A DNA stretch of 49,583 nt. Source: DASXTW01 sp046726275 (GTDB taxonomy: Bacteria > Actinomycetota > UBA4738). Below the pieces are notes generated by a model. The model searched no databases. It was not told the DNA's origin and saw only the letters and a list, made by a program, of their open reading frames with translations. Positions 34,386-43,199 of the stretch are shown here, in pieces. The stretch's first letter is position 1. Each line of letters begins with the position of its first letter. The position numbers were made by a program, and so were the translations under genes. The DNA is taken from NCBI GenBank assembly GCA_046726275.1, contig JBKPAF010000055.1, positions 1 through 49,583 of the forward strand. The letters run 5' to 3'.

Positions 34386-35000
34386 ATGCACTTCTCCAAC
34401 TCAACCCTCTCCATACTGGTCCTGCTGACCCTGATCCTCACGATCCTGGTCGTGGTCGTGCTCGTTCCCGCGGCGGTCAGAGGGAACCGGAGAAGGACCA
34501 GATCGGGACAGCCCAGCGGACGCAAGGTCGCCGTCCTCCTGGAGGAGCAGGCCAGGGCGATCGAACGACTCGAGGGTGCCGTTCGCAAGCTCGCCCTGGG
34601 AGAGCGCCACCTGGCGGAGCTCGCTGACGGGTCCATTCGCAACGTGGGTCTCGTTCGCTTCGACGCCTTCGAGGACATGGGCGGACGACTGTCTTTCTCC
34701 GCGGCCCTGCTGGACGGGCAGGGAGACGGGGTCGTGATCACGTCCATCAACGGCCGACAGGACACCAGGTGTTATGCGAAGCGGGTCAGCCAGGGGACCA
34801 GCCCCCACAACCTGTCGGACGAAGAGCGACAGGCCATTCGCGAGGCTCTGACTCGGAGGGACCGAGGGCCGGCCGTCTCCGGCGGCAAGGCCCTCGAGCC
34901 TGAAGAGACGGCTGTCGACCCGACGGCTCGGCGTGGGTTCGCCCAGGCCGAACACGGTCGTGGAGATGAAGGAGGTGTGCCAGATGTTCAGGCGGGGTGA
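34386..35000 (+). CDS. DUF4446 family membrane protein
   Basis: 204 aa from ATG 34386. An N-terminal transmembrane helix (about 8-30) is followed by a basic linker, a helical stretch (AVLLEEQARAIERLEGAVRKL) and the domain core VGLVRFDAFEDMGGRLSFSAALLDGQGDGVVITSINGR, which is the DUF4446 hallmark. Function is unknown. In clostridia, relatives lie beside parB, bactofilin and serS (from memory), and bactofilin and serS follow here too. The last 17 bases overlap the bactofilin gene if that starts at 34984. The tail beyond about residue 165 is variable and low in complexity. Confidence 0.85.
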   Translation: MHFSNSTLSILVLLTLILTILVVVVLVPAAVRGNRRRTRSGQPSGRKVAVLLEEQARAIERLEGAVRKLALGERHLAELADGSIRNVGLVRFDAFEDMGGRLSFSAALLDGQGDGVVITSINGRQDTRCYAKRVSQGTSPHNLSDEERQAIREALTRRDRGPAVSGGKALEPEETAVDPTARRGFAQAEHGRGDEGGVPDVQAG

Positions 35001-35481
35001 AGGAGAGGACAGGCATCAGGAGCCCATCGATCCGAAGGAGGTTCTGATGAAGGAGACCCCTGGATCCGAAGTCACGGTCATCGGGCAGGGCGCTCGCATC
35101 GAGGGCACCCTCGTCTCGGCGGGCTCGCTTCGGATCGACGGTCGCGTGACCGGGAAGATCAACGCGGATGGCGACGTGGTGTTGTCATCCGAGAGCCAGG
35201 TCGAAGCGGACATCGACGCCCAGAACGCCACCGTGGCGGGCCGGTTCAAGGGAAACATCAACGTGAAGAACAAGGCGGAACTGGCCAAGGGTGGACGGGT
35301 GGAGGGGAACATTACCTCCAAGATCCTGGCCATCGCCGAGGGGGCGACCTTCTCCGGGCAGTCGATCATGGACCAGCAGGGAGGACAGGGCGGCTCGTCG
35401 GGCCGGGGGCAGGTGGCCCGTGTCGAGACCTCCGACGGCGAGGGAGCCTTCGCAGGCGACGCCGCTGCTCGTAGCCGCTGA
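34984..35481 (+). CDS. Bactofilin family cytoskeletal protein
   Basis: 165 aa from ATG 34984, with the strong AAGGAGGTG site at 34969-34977. A second equally good site precedes ATG 35047, giving a 144-aa form without the charged N-terminal segment. The core (about 28-125) is the right-handed beta-helix of bactofilins, seen as repeating short strands: VTVIGQGARIEGTLVSAG, LRIDGRVTGKINADGDVVL, ATVAGRFKGNINVKNKAEL, VEGNITSKILAIAEGA. Bactofilins form filaments and position cell-wall or chromosome-segregation proteins. The Gln/Gly/Ser tail is likely disordered. It overlaps the DUF4446 gene and is followed 5 bases later by serS. Confidence 0.9.
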   Translation: MFRRGEGEDRHQEPIDPKEVLMKETPGSEVTVIGQGARIEGTLVSAGSLRIDGRVTGKINADGDVVLSSESQVEADIDAQNATVAGRFKGNINVKNKAELAKGGRVEGNITSKILAIAEGATFSGQSIMDQQGGQGGSSGRGQVARVETSDGEGAFAGDAAARSR

Positions 35482-35486
35482 GCGCG

Positions 35487-36755
35487 TTGCTCGATCTGAA
35501 GGCCATCAGGGAGGATCCCGAGCCCTATCGGAGGGCGATGGCCAGGCGGGACGCTGTCGAGGAGCTCGAGCGCGCGCTCGCCCTGGACGAGGAGCGGCGA
35601 AAGTTGACCGTTCAGGTCGACGAGCTGCGGGCGGAACAGAACCGTGGCTCCAAGGAAGTGGCCGCCGCGACTCCCGAGGAGCAAGCGAACGTCATCGAAC
35701 GCCTGCGCTCGGTTTCCGAGTCCCTCAGCTCCCTGAAACCGACGCTGGCCGCCATCGAGGACCAGCTGAGCGAGGTGATGGCCCGCCTGCCCAACGTTCC
35801 CGACAATGCCGTGCCCGAGGGGCGAAGCGAGGACGACAACGTCGAGATCAAGCGGTGGGGCGATCCACCCTCCTTCGGCTTCGAGCCGAGGGACCACGTC
35901 GAGCTCGGCGAGCTTCTCGGCATGATCGACATCGACCGGGGGGTGAGGACCTCAGGCGCCAGATTCGCCTACCTCACGGGACCGGCCGTGCGGATCCAGT
36001 TCGCCCTCGTGCACCTGGGCCTGGAGTTCGCGGAAGCCCGTGGCTTCGTTCCCGTCGTGCCTCCGGTGATGGTTCGGGAGGAAGCGATGTTCGGAACGGG
36101 GTTCTTTCCGACGGACGCGGTGAACATCTATGCGGCCCGCGAGGACGATCTGTATCTCATCGGAACGTCCGAGGTTCCACTGGCCGCGTTCCACGCGCAC
36201 GAGATCCTGGAGCAGGAAAGCCTGCCGCGAAGATACGTGGGGTACTCCACGTGCTTTCGGAGAGAGGCGGGCACCTATGGCAAGGACACTCGCGGGATCT
36301 TCCGGGTGCACCAGTTCGACAAGCTCGAGATGTTCAGCTTCGTGGCCCCGGGATCGTCCTCCGACGAGCACGAGCGATTCCTCGCCTTCGAGGAAGAGTG
36401 GGTCCAGGCCCTGGGCATCCCCTACCGGGTGGTCGACACGTGCCTTGGCGACCTCGGGGCCTCGGCGTCGAGGAAGTTCGACATCGAGGCCTGGATGCCG
36501 GGAGAGGGGCGGTATCGCGAGATCACCTCGACCTCCAACACCACCGACTATCAGGCCCGGCGGCTGGAGGTTCGGGTTCGTCTGCCGGAGGGCAACCGCC
36601 CGGTCCACACGGTGAATGGGACGCTGTGCGCCATCGGCCGCACGCTGATCGCGCTGTTAGAGAACGCCCAGCGAGAAGATGGATCCGTGGTCCTACCGGA
36701 GGCTCTCCGCCCCTATCTCCCCGAGTCGCTGTGGACAGTGCGGCCCTCGGCCTGA
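35487..36755 (+). CDS. serS: Seryl-tRNA synthetase
   Basis: 422 aa, the normal length. The N-terminal tRNA-binding helical arm (about 1-105) is followed by the class II catalytic core with TSEVPLAAFH (serine site, TSE at 227-229), motif 2 (CFRREAGTYGKDTRGIFRVHQFDK, about 256-279) and motif 3 (NGTLCAIGRTLIALLENAQ). The serine-site segment STSNTTDYQARR replaces the more common SSCSNCTDFQARR. It begins at TTG 35487, 5 bases after the bactofilin stop, so translation probably depends on coupling. The cognate tRNA-Ser(UGA) lies 12 kb downstream. Confidence 0.97.
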   Translation: MLDLKAIREDPEPYRRAMARRDAVEELERALALDEERRKLTVQVDELRAEQNRGSKEVAAATPEEQANVIERLRSVSESLSSLKPTLAAIEDQLSEVMARLPNVPDNAVPEGRSEDDNVEIKRWGDPPSFGFEPRDHVELGELLGMIDIDRGVRTSGARFAYLTGPAVRIQFALVHLGLEFAEARGFVPVVPPVMVREEAMFGTGFFPTDAVNIYAAREDDLYLIGTSEVPLAAFHAHEILEQESLPRRYVGYSTCFRREAGTYGKDTRGIFRVHQFDKLEMFSFVAPGSSSDEHERFLAFEEEWVQALGIPYRVVDTCLGDLGASASRKFDIEAWMPGEGRYREITSTSNTTDYQARRLEVRVRLPEGNRPVHTVNGTLCAIGRTLIALLENAQREDGSVVLPEALRPYLPESLWTVRPSA

Positions 36756-36779
36756 ACGGCCGATGCCCCTCGATCACCG

Positions 36780-37256
36780 TCAGACCGACCGCTTACTGGT
36801 GTCCGGTTGCTCCTCCCCGTCCGTCTTGATGAACGAGAACTTCCCGTCGGGCTCCAGCACGGCCATCTTCACCTTGCCCAGGTCGTCGATCCCCTGCTCG
36901 CGAGCGCCCTCGATCACCTCGTCGATCGTCAGGCGTTCCAGCTTCATCGCCTCGTCGATCGGCCTGCCGTCGCGCACGACGACCACGGCGATCCCCCGGA
37001 TGACCCGGCGGATCGGACGCCATCGATAGCTGAGCCAGGACAGGGCCACGATCAGCAGCCCCAGCGTGCCGACAGCCAGCATGGCTCCGGTTAAGGACTG
37101 GTCTTCCTGAGTGACACCCTGCTGAACCAGATCTCCGATGGTCACCAGGAGGATCAGCTCGAACGCCGTGAGCTCGGAGAGCTCCTTCTTTCCCATCGCC
37201 CGGGTTAGGAGGAGGATGAAGAAGAAGATCACGACTGTCCTGATGATGATCTCCAT
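36780..37256 (-). CDS. YetF/DUF421 family membrane protein
   Basis: 158 aa with about three transmembrane helices (about 4-20, 33-50 and 57-76), then a cytosolic domain with IRRVIRGIAVVVVRDGRPIDEAMKLERLTIDEVI, the classic DUF421 arrangement. The YetF group is poorly understood; in Bacillus relatives sit in spore or membrane-stress contexts. Here the C-terminus is extended by a hydrophilic, acidic tail (DGEEQPDTSK). The ATG overlaps the stop of the upstream membrane-anchored protein gene (TGATG), so the two are co-translated. It converges on serS. Confidence 0.88.
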   Translation of the reverse strand: MEIIIRTVVIFFFILLLTRAMGKKELSELTAFELILLVTIGDLVQQGVTQEDQSLTGAMLAVGTLGLLIVALSWLSYRWRPIRRVIRGIAVVVVRDGRPIDEAMKLERLTIDEVIEGAREQGIDDLGKVKMAVLEPDGKFSFIKTDGEEQPDTSKRSV

Positions 37257-37825
37257 CAGGGCATCACTTTCGTCTGGTAACGGATGGAGACGACAGGAAG
37301 GTCGTCCTGCAGGACCGAGGTGACTGCCGAACTGCCGTGCTGTCGGGCAGGCTCGAGGCGACCGTCGAACGTGATCCGGATGGTGTCGCCCAGCGGAGGG
37401 TCGAACTCCCAGATCGACAGGGTGGCCGTGGTGGTCTGCTTGGACGGCACCGGATCGAGGTTGTTGAAATCGAAGAGGTTGAAGTAGCTGGAAGTGGTCG
37501 CCACCTGGATGGGACCGGAGAAGCCGCCGGCTCGATGGACGAACAGGATCCATCGAACCGCCAACCCTGGACGTGTCACCGAGGGATAGACCAGCTTCAG
37601 GTCGAAGCCGCCGCCGGACGCCTGTCGCGTGGAGGTATGGGCGCCCAGGAGGCTGGTCGCGCCGAGGAGAACGAAGGCGGCCAGGACGGTCAGGAGCGCG
37701 CGACGGCCCAAGCGAGATCGCCGCTGTGTCCGGAGCGTGGTTGGTTCTGGATCGGTGGATCGGGAGCGTCGAGAAGAGGTCGAAGGCACCGGGCTATCTA
37801 TAAACCGACCACGAGGGCGGTTCAA
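37256..37825 (-). CDS. Membrane-anchored extracytoplasmic protein of unknown function
   Basis: 189 aa from TTG 37825; a GTG at 37789 would remove 12 residues and is equally plausible, as neither has a clear ribosome-binding site. A basic N-terminus precedes a signal-anchor helix (about 42-62, RRALLTVLAAFVLLGATSLL). The remaining 125 residues are predicted extracytoplasmic, mainly beta (FDLKLVYPSVTRPGLAVRW, DTIRITFDGRLEPA). I do not recognise the family. It lies 31 bases after a class A PBP gene and overlaps the DUF421 gene. Confidence 0.75.
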   Translation of the reverse strand: MNRPRGRFIDSPVPSTSSRRSRSTDPEPTTLRTQRRSRLGRRALLTVLAAFVLLGATSLLGAHTSTRQASGGGFDLKLVYPSVTRPGLAVRWILFVHRAGGFSGPIQVATTSSYFNLFDFNNLDPVPSKQTTTATLSIWEFDPPLGDTIRITFDGRLEPARQHGSSAVTSVLQDDLPVVSIRYQTKVMP

Positions 37826-37856
37826 TCACAGTGGGGATAAGCCGCAGCAAGAAAAG

Positions 37857-39929
37857 TCAGTCGCCGGGCTTGCACTTCGGCTTGGGCTTGCAGGGCGGGC
37901 TGGGGCTCGGGCTCGGAGCAGGCGGCGGGGGGAGCGGGATGATGCGCTCGGGTTGCTCGGTGAATTCGGCGAAGCTGGGAGTCGCAAAGGCGAGCGCGGG
38001 TGTGCCCCTCAGGGACCGGAGCATGAAGTCGTGCCAGATCATGGCGGGAAGAGAGCCGCCGAAGACGTGGGCGAACCCCTCGACGTTTTCCATGGCGCGA
38101 TCAGCAGTCTTCGGGTATCCCATCCACACGCACGCGGCCAGCTGGGGCACATAGCCGCAGAACCAGGCGTCCTGATAGTTCTGGGCCGTCCCGGTCTTCC
38201 CGGCGACCGGGCGCCCGATACCGGCGGCCGTCCCTGTTCCTCCCTGGACCACGCCCTCCAGCGCGTGCGTTGTCATGTCGGCCACGTTGCGTGCGAGGAC
38301 CCGCTTGCCCTTGTTGCTGGGTTGAAGGATCAGCTTGCCCGACGGGTCCTTCACCTCGACGAGGGCCTGCGGCGCGTGCCGGACCCCGCGAGCGGCCAAC
38401 GTCGCGTACGCGTTCGTCATCTCGAGGGGGGTCACCGACTGCGAACCCAGCGTGATGGAGCAGACGCCGGCGAGCTTGGAACGGATGCCCATCTTGCGGG
38501 CGACAGCGGCGACGTTGTCGGGCCCCACGCCCACGACGAGCTGAGCGAAGATCGTGTTGACCGAGCGTGCCGTGGCTGAGAGCAGCGACATCGTCCCCGC
38601 CGACGCATCGCCGTAGTTGCTGACCTCCCAGTCGCCCTTCTTCGGGTCCCGGCACATGGGATCGTCGATGGTCAGCTGCGACGGGCCGGTCATCACCGAG
38701 TTGGGGTCGATGCGCTGTTGGAGCGCGGCCACCAGCGTGAACGGCTTGAAAGCGCTCCCCGTCTGGCGGTGGGCCTGCGTGGCCAGATTGAACTTCGCCC
38801 GCTTGAAGTTCCTCCCTCCCACCAATGCCCGGATCTCCCCGGTCCGGGGATCCATCGCGACCAGCGCCGCCGACGGATCCCGGGGATCGGGGAGGTTGGT
38901 GGCGATGGCCCGCTCGGCTGCTCGCTGCATGTCCCAGTCGAGCGTCGTGGTGACGCGCAATCCGCCGGTGAACGTTCCCGAGAATCCGTATTTGGCCTGA
39001 AGCGTGCGCCGGACGTAGTCCATGAAATACGCGGCTTCCGTATCTGCGCGCTTGGCCTTCCTGAGCTTGATGGGCTTCGCGATGGAGATCCGGGCTTCAT
39101 CCCAGGTGATGTAGCCCTGCTCGGCCATCGCCTCCAGGGACAGGTCGCGCCTGGCCTTGGCGCCCTTCGGGTCCCGGGCCGGGTCGTATCGAGCCGGAGC
39201 CCGGATGAGCCCGGCCAGGAGCGCGGCCTGGCGCACCGAGAGCTTGGTCGCGTGGATCCCGAAGTACGTCAGGGCGGCGGCCTCGGCCCCATAGGCGCCT
39301 CGGCCGAAATACACGGAGTTCAGATATTTCGTCAGGATCTCATCCTTCGTGTACGTCCGAGAGAGCTTCTGCGCGAGGATCGCCTCCTTGATCTTCCGGG
39401 AGATGGTCTTCTCCCCGCCCGTGTACACGTTCTTGTCGTACTGCTGGGTGATGGTCGATCCGCCCTGTTCCACCCGCCCCTGCCGGAGGTTGACCAGGGC
39501 CGCCCGGGCGATCGAGGAGAAGTTCACCCCGCTCTCCCGGTAGAAGTCCTTGTCCTCGACCGAGAGGACCGCTTCCTTCAGACTGTCGGCGATCTTGGAC
39601 AGCGGAACCTCCGTGCGGTTTACTCCGGCGTGCAGGGTCGAGATCACTCGGCCGTCACGGTCGTACACGTACGTGGTCTGGGGCATGGGAGGGGCCTTTG
39701 GCACGGGGATGTCCGTATAGGTGTGCACGAAACGCGACAAAGGCATCCCGATAGTGCCTTGGAAGGTCAGGCCGAAGAGGAGCAGCGCAAGCGCCAGGCC
39801 CAACGGCAACAGACAGAACTGAATGAGCTCCCTGAACGGCCTGTGCCTGCTACTCACCGGTGCCAGCCATATCCGAGAAGGGTCGAAAGGCCGCCTCCCG
39901 GGCACCTCGCGTCGGATTGGAAGAGCCAC
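37857..39929 (-). CDS. ponA: Class A penicillin-binding protein (PonA type)
   Basis: 690 aa. A transmembrane anchor (about 36-58) is followed by the glycosyltransferase domain (about 85-260) with VEDKDFY (Glu125 the likely catalytic residue), GGSTITQQ at 156-163 and the YLNSVYFGRGAYG segment. The transpeptidase domain has SxxK at Ser392-Ala-Phe-Lys395 (GSAFKPF), SVN at 456-458 and KTG at 578-580. The common His of the first transferase motif (EDxxFxxHxG) is Ser here (EDKDFYRESG). A Pro/Lys tail with two cysteines ends the protein. It starts at GTG 39929; a shorter start at residue 26 is possible. First of three minus-strand genes with the anchored protein and DUF421. Confidence 0.95.
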   Translation of the reverse strand: MALPIRREVPGRRPFDPSRIWLAPVSSRHRPFRELIQFCLLPLGLALALLLFGLTFQGTIGMPLSRFVHTYTDIPVPKAPPMPQTTYVYDRDGRVISTLHAGVNRTEVPLSKIADSLKEAVLSVEDKDFYRESGVNFSSIARAALVNLRQGRVEQGGSTITQQYDKNVYTGGEKTISRKIKEAILAQKLSRTYTKDEILTKYLNSVYFGRGAYGAEAAALTYFGIHATKLSVRQAALLAGLIRAPARYDPARDPKGAKARRDLSLEAMAEQGYITWDEARISIAKPIKLRKAKRADTEAAYFMDYVRRTLQAKYGFSGTFTGGLRVTTTLDWDMQRAAERAIATNLPDPRDPSAALVAMDPRTGEIRALVGGRNFKRAKFNLATQAHRQTGSAFKPFTLVAALQQRIDPNSVMTGPSQLTIDDPMCRDPKKGDWEVSNYGDASAGTMSLLSATARSVNTIFAQLVVGVGPDNVAAVARKMGIRSKLAGVCSITLGSQSVTPLEMTNAYATLAARGVRHAPQALVEVKDPSGKLILQPSNKGKRVLARNVADMTTHALEGVVQGGTGTAAGIGRPVAGKTGTAQNYQDAWFCGYVPQLAACVWMGYPKTADRAMENVEGFAHVFGGSLPAMIWHDFMLRSLRGTPALAFATPSFAEFTEQPERIIPLPPPPAPSPSPSPPCKPKPKCKPGD

Positions 39930-40019
39930 TCGAAACCCTTGTTACCCGGCTCCGGGCCGCTCCAAGCATTGAGCGTTCAAGCCGGGACGGGCAGAATGCC
40001 GATACCCTTTGAGGAGATT

Positions 40020-40040
40020 ATGGGGGGAAGCTGTGCCTAA
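40020..40040 (+). CDS. Possible six-codon upstream ORF before the gene at 40053
   Basis: ATG at 40020 follows GAGGAGATT and encodes MGGSCA before TAA at 40038-40040. The stop lies immediately before the GGGGAGG ribosome-binding site of the next gene. An in-frame ATG at 39996 would lengthen it to 14 codons. Short ORFs like this occur by chance; conservation would be needed to call it a leader peptide. Confidence 0.25.
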   Translation: MGGSCA

Positions 40041-40052
40041 GGGGAGGCCGTA

Positions 40053-40862
40053 ATGGCACGTGCTCATGAGCCACCGAATGGCTCGGATCACCCGCCACAG
40101 AACGGGAACAAGGGCAAGCAGGTGGCCATCGCCCTGTTCCTCGCCACGACGTTCGGGATCATGGCCATCCTTTCCTTCCCCCTGTCCGAGGTGGGCCCTT
40201 TCCCGTTCAGGATCCCACCTCTCCAGGCGGCTCTGGCCCCGGCGGAGCGGCTGATCCGCCCGATCATCCCTTGGCTCGGACCCTTCGGTCCCAGGCGCGC
40301 CGGGCCGGCGGCCAATCCCCCGGCGCGCGCTGGTAGCCCACCCTCCGTGCCTTCCGTTCCCTCGGTCCCGACCGGCCCCGAAGGACCCGGGGAAGGACCT
40401 CCGCCACCGCCCCCTCCTCCCGGCGGAGACAGGTCCCCCACGCTGGGCACGTTGGCGAGGCCGAGGCGGCCCAGCCCGCCGACCCTCACCAAAGAGATGA
40501 CCACGCTCCTGTCGACCCTCACCAAGAAGCTGACCGCTCGCGAAGCCCGCGTGGTGAGGGCCGAGCTCGCCTGGATCCGCCCGATGCGAGGGGAATGCCT
40601 CGCCGACCGGGCGTGTGCCAAACAGTTGAAGAAGCTCGAGAAGCTCCTCCGCAAGTACGAGGCACACCGGCGTGGCCGGCATGGAGGCAAGCACCGACAT
40701 ACCCCAGGGAACGAGTCCACGGAGGGCCGGTCGCGTTCACCTGGAACCTCGGACGATCATGGAAAGACCAGCCGGGCCTCCGGGAAGCAGGGCAAGCCCA
40801 AGAAGCACGGCAAGCGGCACCAGGGCCTGAGCAAGGGATCCAACGCTTCCAGGCGGGGATGA
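40053..40862 (+). CDS. Proline-rich, membrane-anchored hypothetical protein with a basic C-terminus
   Basis: 269 aa. A hydrophilic N-terminus leads to one hydrophobic segment (about 23-45), then a long proline-rich stretch (about 72-145 including eight prolines in a row), a helical part (KEMTTLLSTLTKKLTAREARVVRAEL...LRKYEAHRR) containing two cysteines, and a strongly basic His/Lys/Gly/Ser C-terminus. If the helix is a signal anchor, the rest is outside, where the basic tail could bind wall polymers. No family recognised. ATG 40053 has a good GGGGAGG site. The tail is convergent with the GGDEF-EAL gene. Confidence 0.7.
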   Translation: MARAHEPPNGSDHPPQNGNKGKQVAIALFLATTFGIMAILSFPLSEVGPFPFRIPPLQAALAPAERLIRPIIPWLGPFGPRRAGPAANPPARAGSPPSVPSVPSVPTGPEGPGEGPPPPPPPPGGDRSPTLGTLARPRRPSPPTLTKEMTTLLSTLTKKLTAREARVVRAELAWIRPMRGECLADRACAKQLKKLEKLLRKYEAHRRGRHGGKHRHTPGNESTEGRSRSPGTSDDHGKTSRASGKQGKPKKHGKRHQGLSKGSNASRRG

Positions 40863-40872
40863 GAACGAGAGG

Positions 40873-40899
40873 GGCGTCCTGCCGGTCTAGCGGGACGCC
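40873..40899. terminator. Possible bidirectional hairpin between convergent genes
   Basis: GGCGTCC at 40873-40879 and GGACGCC at 40893-40899 form a perfect 7-bp stem with a 13-base loop in the gap between the genes ending at 40862 and 40887. There is no T tract, so this is only a weak terminator candidate. Confidence 0.3.
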
Positions 40900-43199
40900 G
40901 ACACGCGCAGTCCTTCCTCACGTACCCTGCGGATCAGCTCGTCCGAGGGGACCGGCTGGCTGAACAGAAATCCCTGCCCCAGTTCGCACCCGTGGTCCAC
41001 CAGGTACCGGAGCTGCTCCTCATTTTCGATGCCCTCAGCGAGCGGCCTCATGGCCAGGCTGTGGGCAAGGCCGATCACGGCTCTCACCATGCTGGTCGCG
41101 TCGGGATCGCCGGGAACGTCCCGGATGAACCGCCCGTCGATCTTCAGGATGTCCACCGGGAGATCCTTGAGCCGCGCGACGGATGAATACCCTGTCCCGA
41201 AGTCGTCGATTGCCAGGCGGAACCCGTGCTCATGGAGCTCCTGGAGGACGCGCTGGGTTCGCTCGGGATCGCGCATGGCCGTCGATTCCGTGATCTCGAT
41301 CACCAGGTGGAAGGGTTCGACGCCCATGGCCGACACCTGAGCCAGGAGCCGCCCGACGAGGTCCTGCTGCCAGAGCTGCCGGGCCGACAGGTTGAAGCTC
41401 ACGTCTACCGGTACCCGATCGTTCCGCCACGCGACGCACTGGCGGCACAGCTCCTCCATCACCCAGTCCCCGATGGTGGCGATCAGGCCCATCTCCTCGG
41501 CCAGTGGGATGAACTCGGAGGGACCGATCAACCGGCCGCTCGGCTGACGCCACCGGAGGAGCGCCTCCGCCACCACCATCTGCTCGTTGTGGAGGTCCAC
41601 GATCGGCTGGTAATGAAGGACCCAGTCTCGCGCGTCGGCCGCCCTTCGCAGGCGGGTGGTAAGGGAGAGCTTGGAGAGCGACTCGGCGCGCTCCGAGGCG
41701 TAGACGACGGAGCCGCCCGGCGATCCCTGCTTGCTCCGGTACATTGCGGCGTCGGCCTGCTTGAGGAGGGTTCGGGCGTCGCCCGCACTCTCGGGAAAGA
41801 GGCTGATGCCGATGCTGGCCGTGATGTAGAACTCGGTGCCGGACAGGGAGAAGGGGCTCTTCAGCGCCTCGTGGATCCGTGAGGCCACTGAATTGGCCAG
41901 AGCGAGCCCGCTCATCGAGCCGTCTCGAGGGTCCTTCTCCAGGTCGGCCAGGAGGACGAGGAACTCGTCTCCGCCCTGTCGAGCGACCACGTCCGTCGCC
42001 CTCACCGCACCGGAGAGCCGCGTCCCCATCTCCCGCAACAGCTCGTCCCCGGCGGCATGGCCCAGGCTGTCGTTCACCAGCTTGAAGTTGTCCAGGTCGA
42101 GGTACAGGGTGGCGACCCCCTGCTCACTTCGCCTCGCTCTGGCCAGCGCCAGGTCGAGGACCCGCTCGAACATCACCCGGTTGGGCAGGCCGGTCAGCTT
42201 GTCGTAGTAAGCGAGGAAGGCCACCTGCTCCTCCGCGCGCTTGCGTTCGGTGATGTCGACGATGACGCCCTGCCAGAAGCGGTCCCGGCCCTTTTCGTCG
42301 GCCACCAGGGAGGCCTCGTCGCGTACCCACACCACGCGGCCGTCGCGGGCGATGAGCCGGTACTCGTCTCGGAAGGGTTCCCCGGTCTCGTTCGTCCGGT
42401 GATGCTCGGCCAGGACTCGCTCGCGGTCCTCCGGATGAAGGACCTTGTCCCACATCTTCGGTTCGGTCAGCCAATCTTCGGCCGCGTACCCAAGCAGCTC
42501 CTCGATCTGAGGGCTCATGTAGATAGTCGAGCTCTCCGGGTCGATTGCGTCGATGTAGGTAACCACGGGGATCTGCTCGACCAGCAAGCGATATTTAGCC
42601 TCCGCGACCTGGAGTCGCCTCAACTCTTGCTCGCGCTCCGCCAACCGGCGGGATCGCTCCCCCAGGAGCTCGTTGGAGAGGATCCCCCCGCCCAAGGCCA
42701 GAAGGAGGCCAGCCGCAAGCCGAAGGGTCATCCCCCCGACCTCGCCCGGCGTCTCGGGAAGGGAGCCGGCGGCGAACTCGACCGCCACGAATCCGAGGCT
42801 CGTCGCCGCCCAGGCATAGAGCCCCGCGGGGAGCCCGAGAACCATGCCCCCTTCGGCCTGAACCACGACCTGCAGGGCAAGCAGATACTTTCGCGGGTCG
42901 AAGGAGTAGAGGGCCAGGGTGGCAAGAACGGCCATGGCGTCGCCGGCGAAGCACGCGATGGCCACGTGGCGGGAGTCCCGGAACCGCGGAGCGAACTGGA
43001 TCGCCACCAGAACCGCCAGGAACACGATGATGGCGATCGACGCGGGTCGGACGTAATTGGGCGCGGGGTGCGTGGGAAGGGGTCGGTACGTGGCGGTGTA
43101 GAGCGCCATGGCCACCAGCAGGCCGAGCCGAAGCAGGGCCAGCCATCCCCACCCGGTGGTGAGGGCTCGGATGCGAGTTCTGTCCGGCCGGGTGCTCAT
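40887..43199 (-). CDS. Membrane PAS-GGDEF-EAL protein (c-di-GMP turnover)
   Basis: 770 aa from ATG 43199, behind AAGGGGAGAT. About five to six N-terminal transmembrane helices (about 18-175), a short coiled linker, a PAS domain (about 200-318), a GGDEF domain (about 325-500) and an EAL domain (about 515-765). Catalytic motifs look intact: GGDEF at 409-413 with the inhibitory I-site Arg400-xx-Asp403 upstream, and EALLRW at 545-550. Hence it may both make and degrade c-di-GMP; direction may depend on the PAS signal. It is divergent from a close paralogue 131 bases away. Confidence 0.94.
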   Translation of the reverse strand: MSTRPDRTRIRALTTGWGWLALLRLGLLVAMALYTATYRPLPTHPAPNYVRPASIAIIVFLAVLVAIQFAPRFRDSRHVAIACFAGDAMAVLATLALYSFDPRKYLLALQVVVQAEGGMVLGLPAGLYAWAATSLGFVAVEFAAGSLPETPGEVGGMTLRLAAGLLLALGGGILSNELLGERSRRLAEREQELRRLQVAEAKYRLLVEQIPVVTYIDAIDPESSTIYMSPQIEELLGYAAEDWLTEPKMWDKVLHPEDRERVLAEHHRTNETGEPFRDEYRLIARDGRVVWVRDEASLVADEKGRDRFWQGVIVDITERKRAEEQVAFLAYYDKLTGLPNRVMFERVLDLALARARRSEQGVATLYLDLDNFKLVNDSLGHAAGDELLREMGTRLSGAVRATDVVARQGGDEFLVLLADLEKDPRDGSMSGLALANSVASRIHEALKSPFSLSGTEFYITASIGISLFPESAGDARTLLKQADAAMYRSKQGSPGGSVVYASERAESLSKLSLTTRLRRAADARDWVLHYQPIVDLHNEQMVVAEALLRWRQPSGRLIGPSEFIPLAEEMGLIATIGDWVMEELCRQCVAWRNDRVPVDVSFNLSARQLWQQDLVGRLLAQVSAMGVEPFHLVIEITESTAMRDPERTQRVLQELHEHGFRLAIDDFGTGYSSVARLKDLPVDILKIDGRFIRDVPGDPDATSMVRAVIGLAHSLAMRPLAEGIENEEQLRYLVDHGCELGQGFLFSQPVPSDELIRRVREEGLRVSASR

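Noticed and set aside
39930..40052. A G-rich leader upstream of 40053 considered as a riboswitch, especially a c-di-GMP type given the nearby GGDEF-EAL genes.
   Set aside because: I could not find the conserved sequence blocks of c-di-GMP, c-di-AMP, SAM or cobalamin riboswitches by eye. A covariance-model scan would be decisive.
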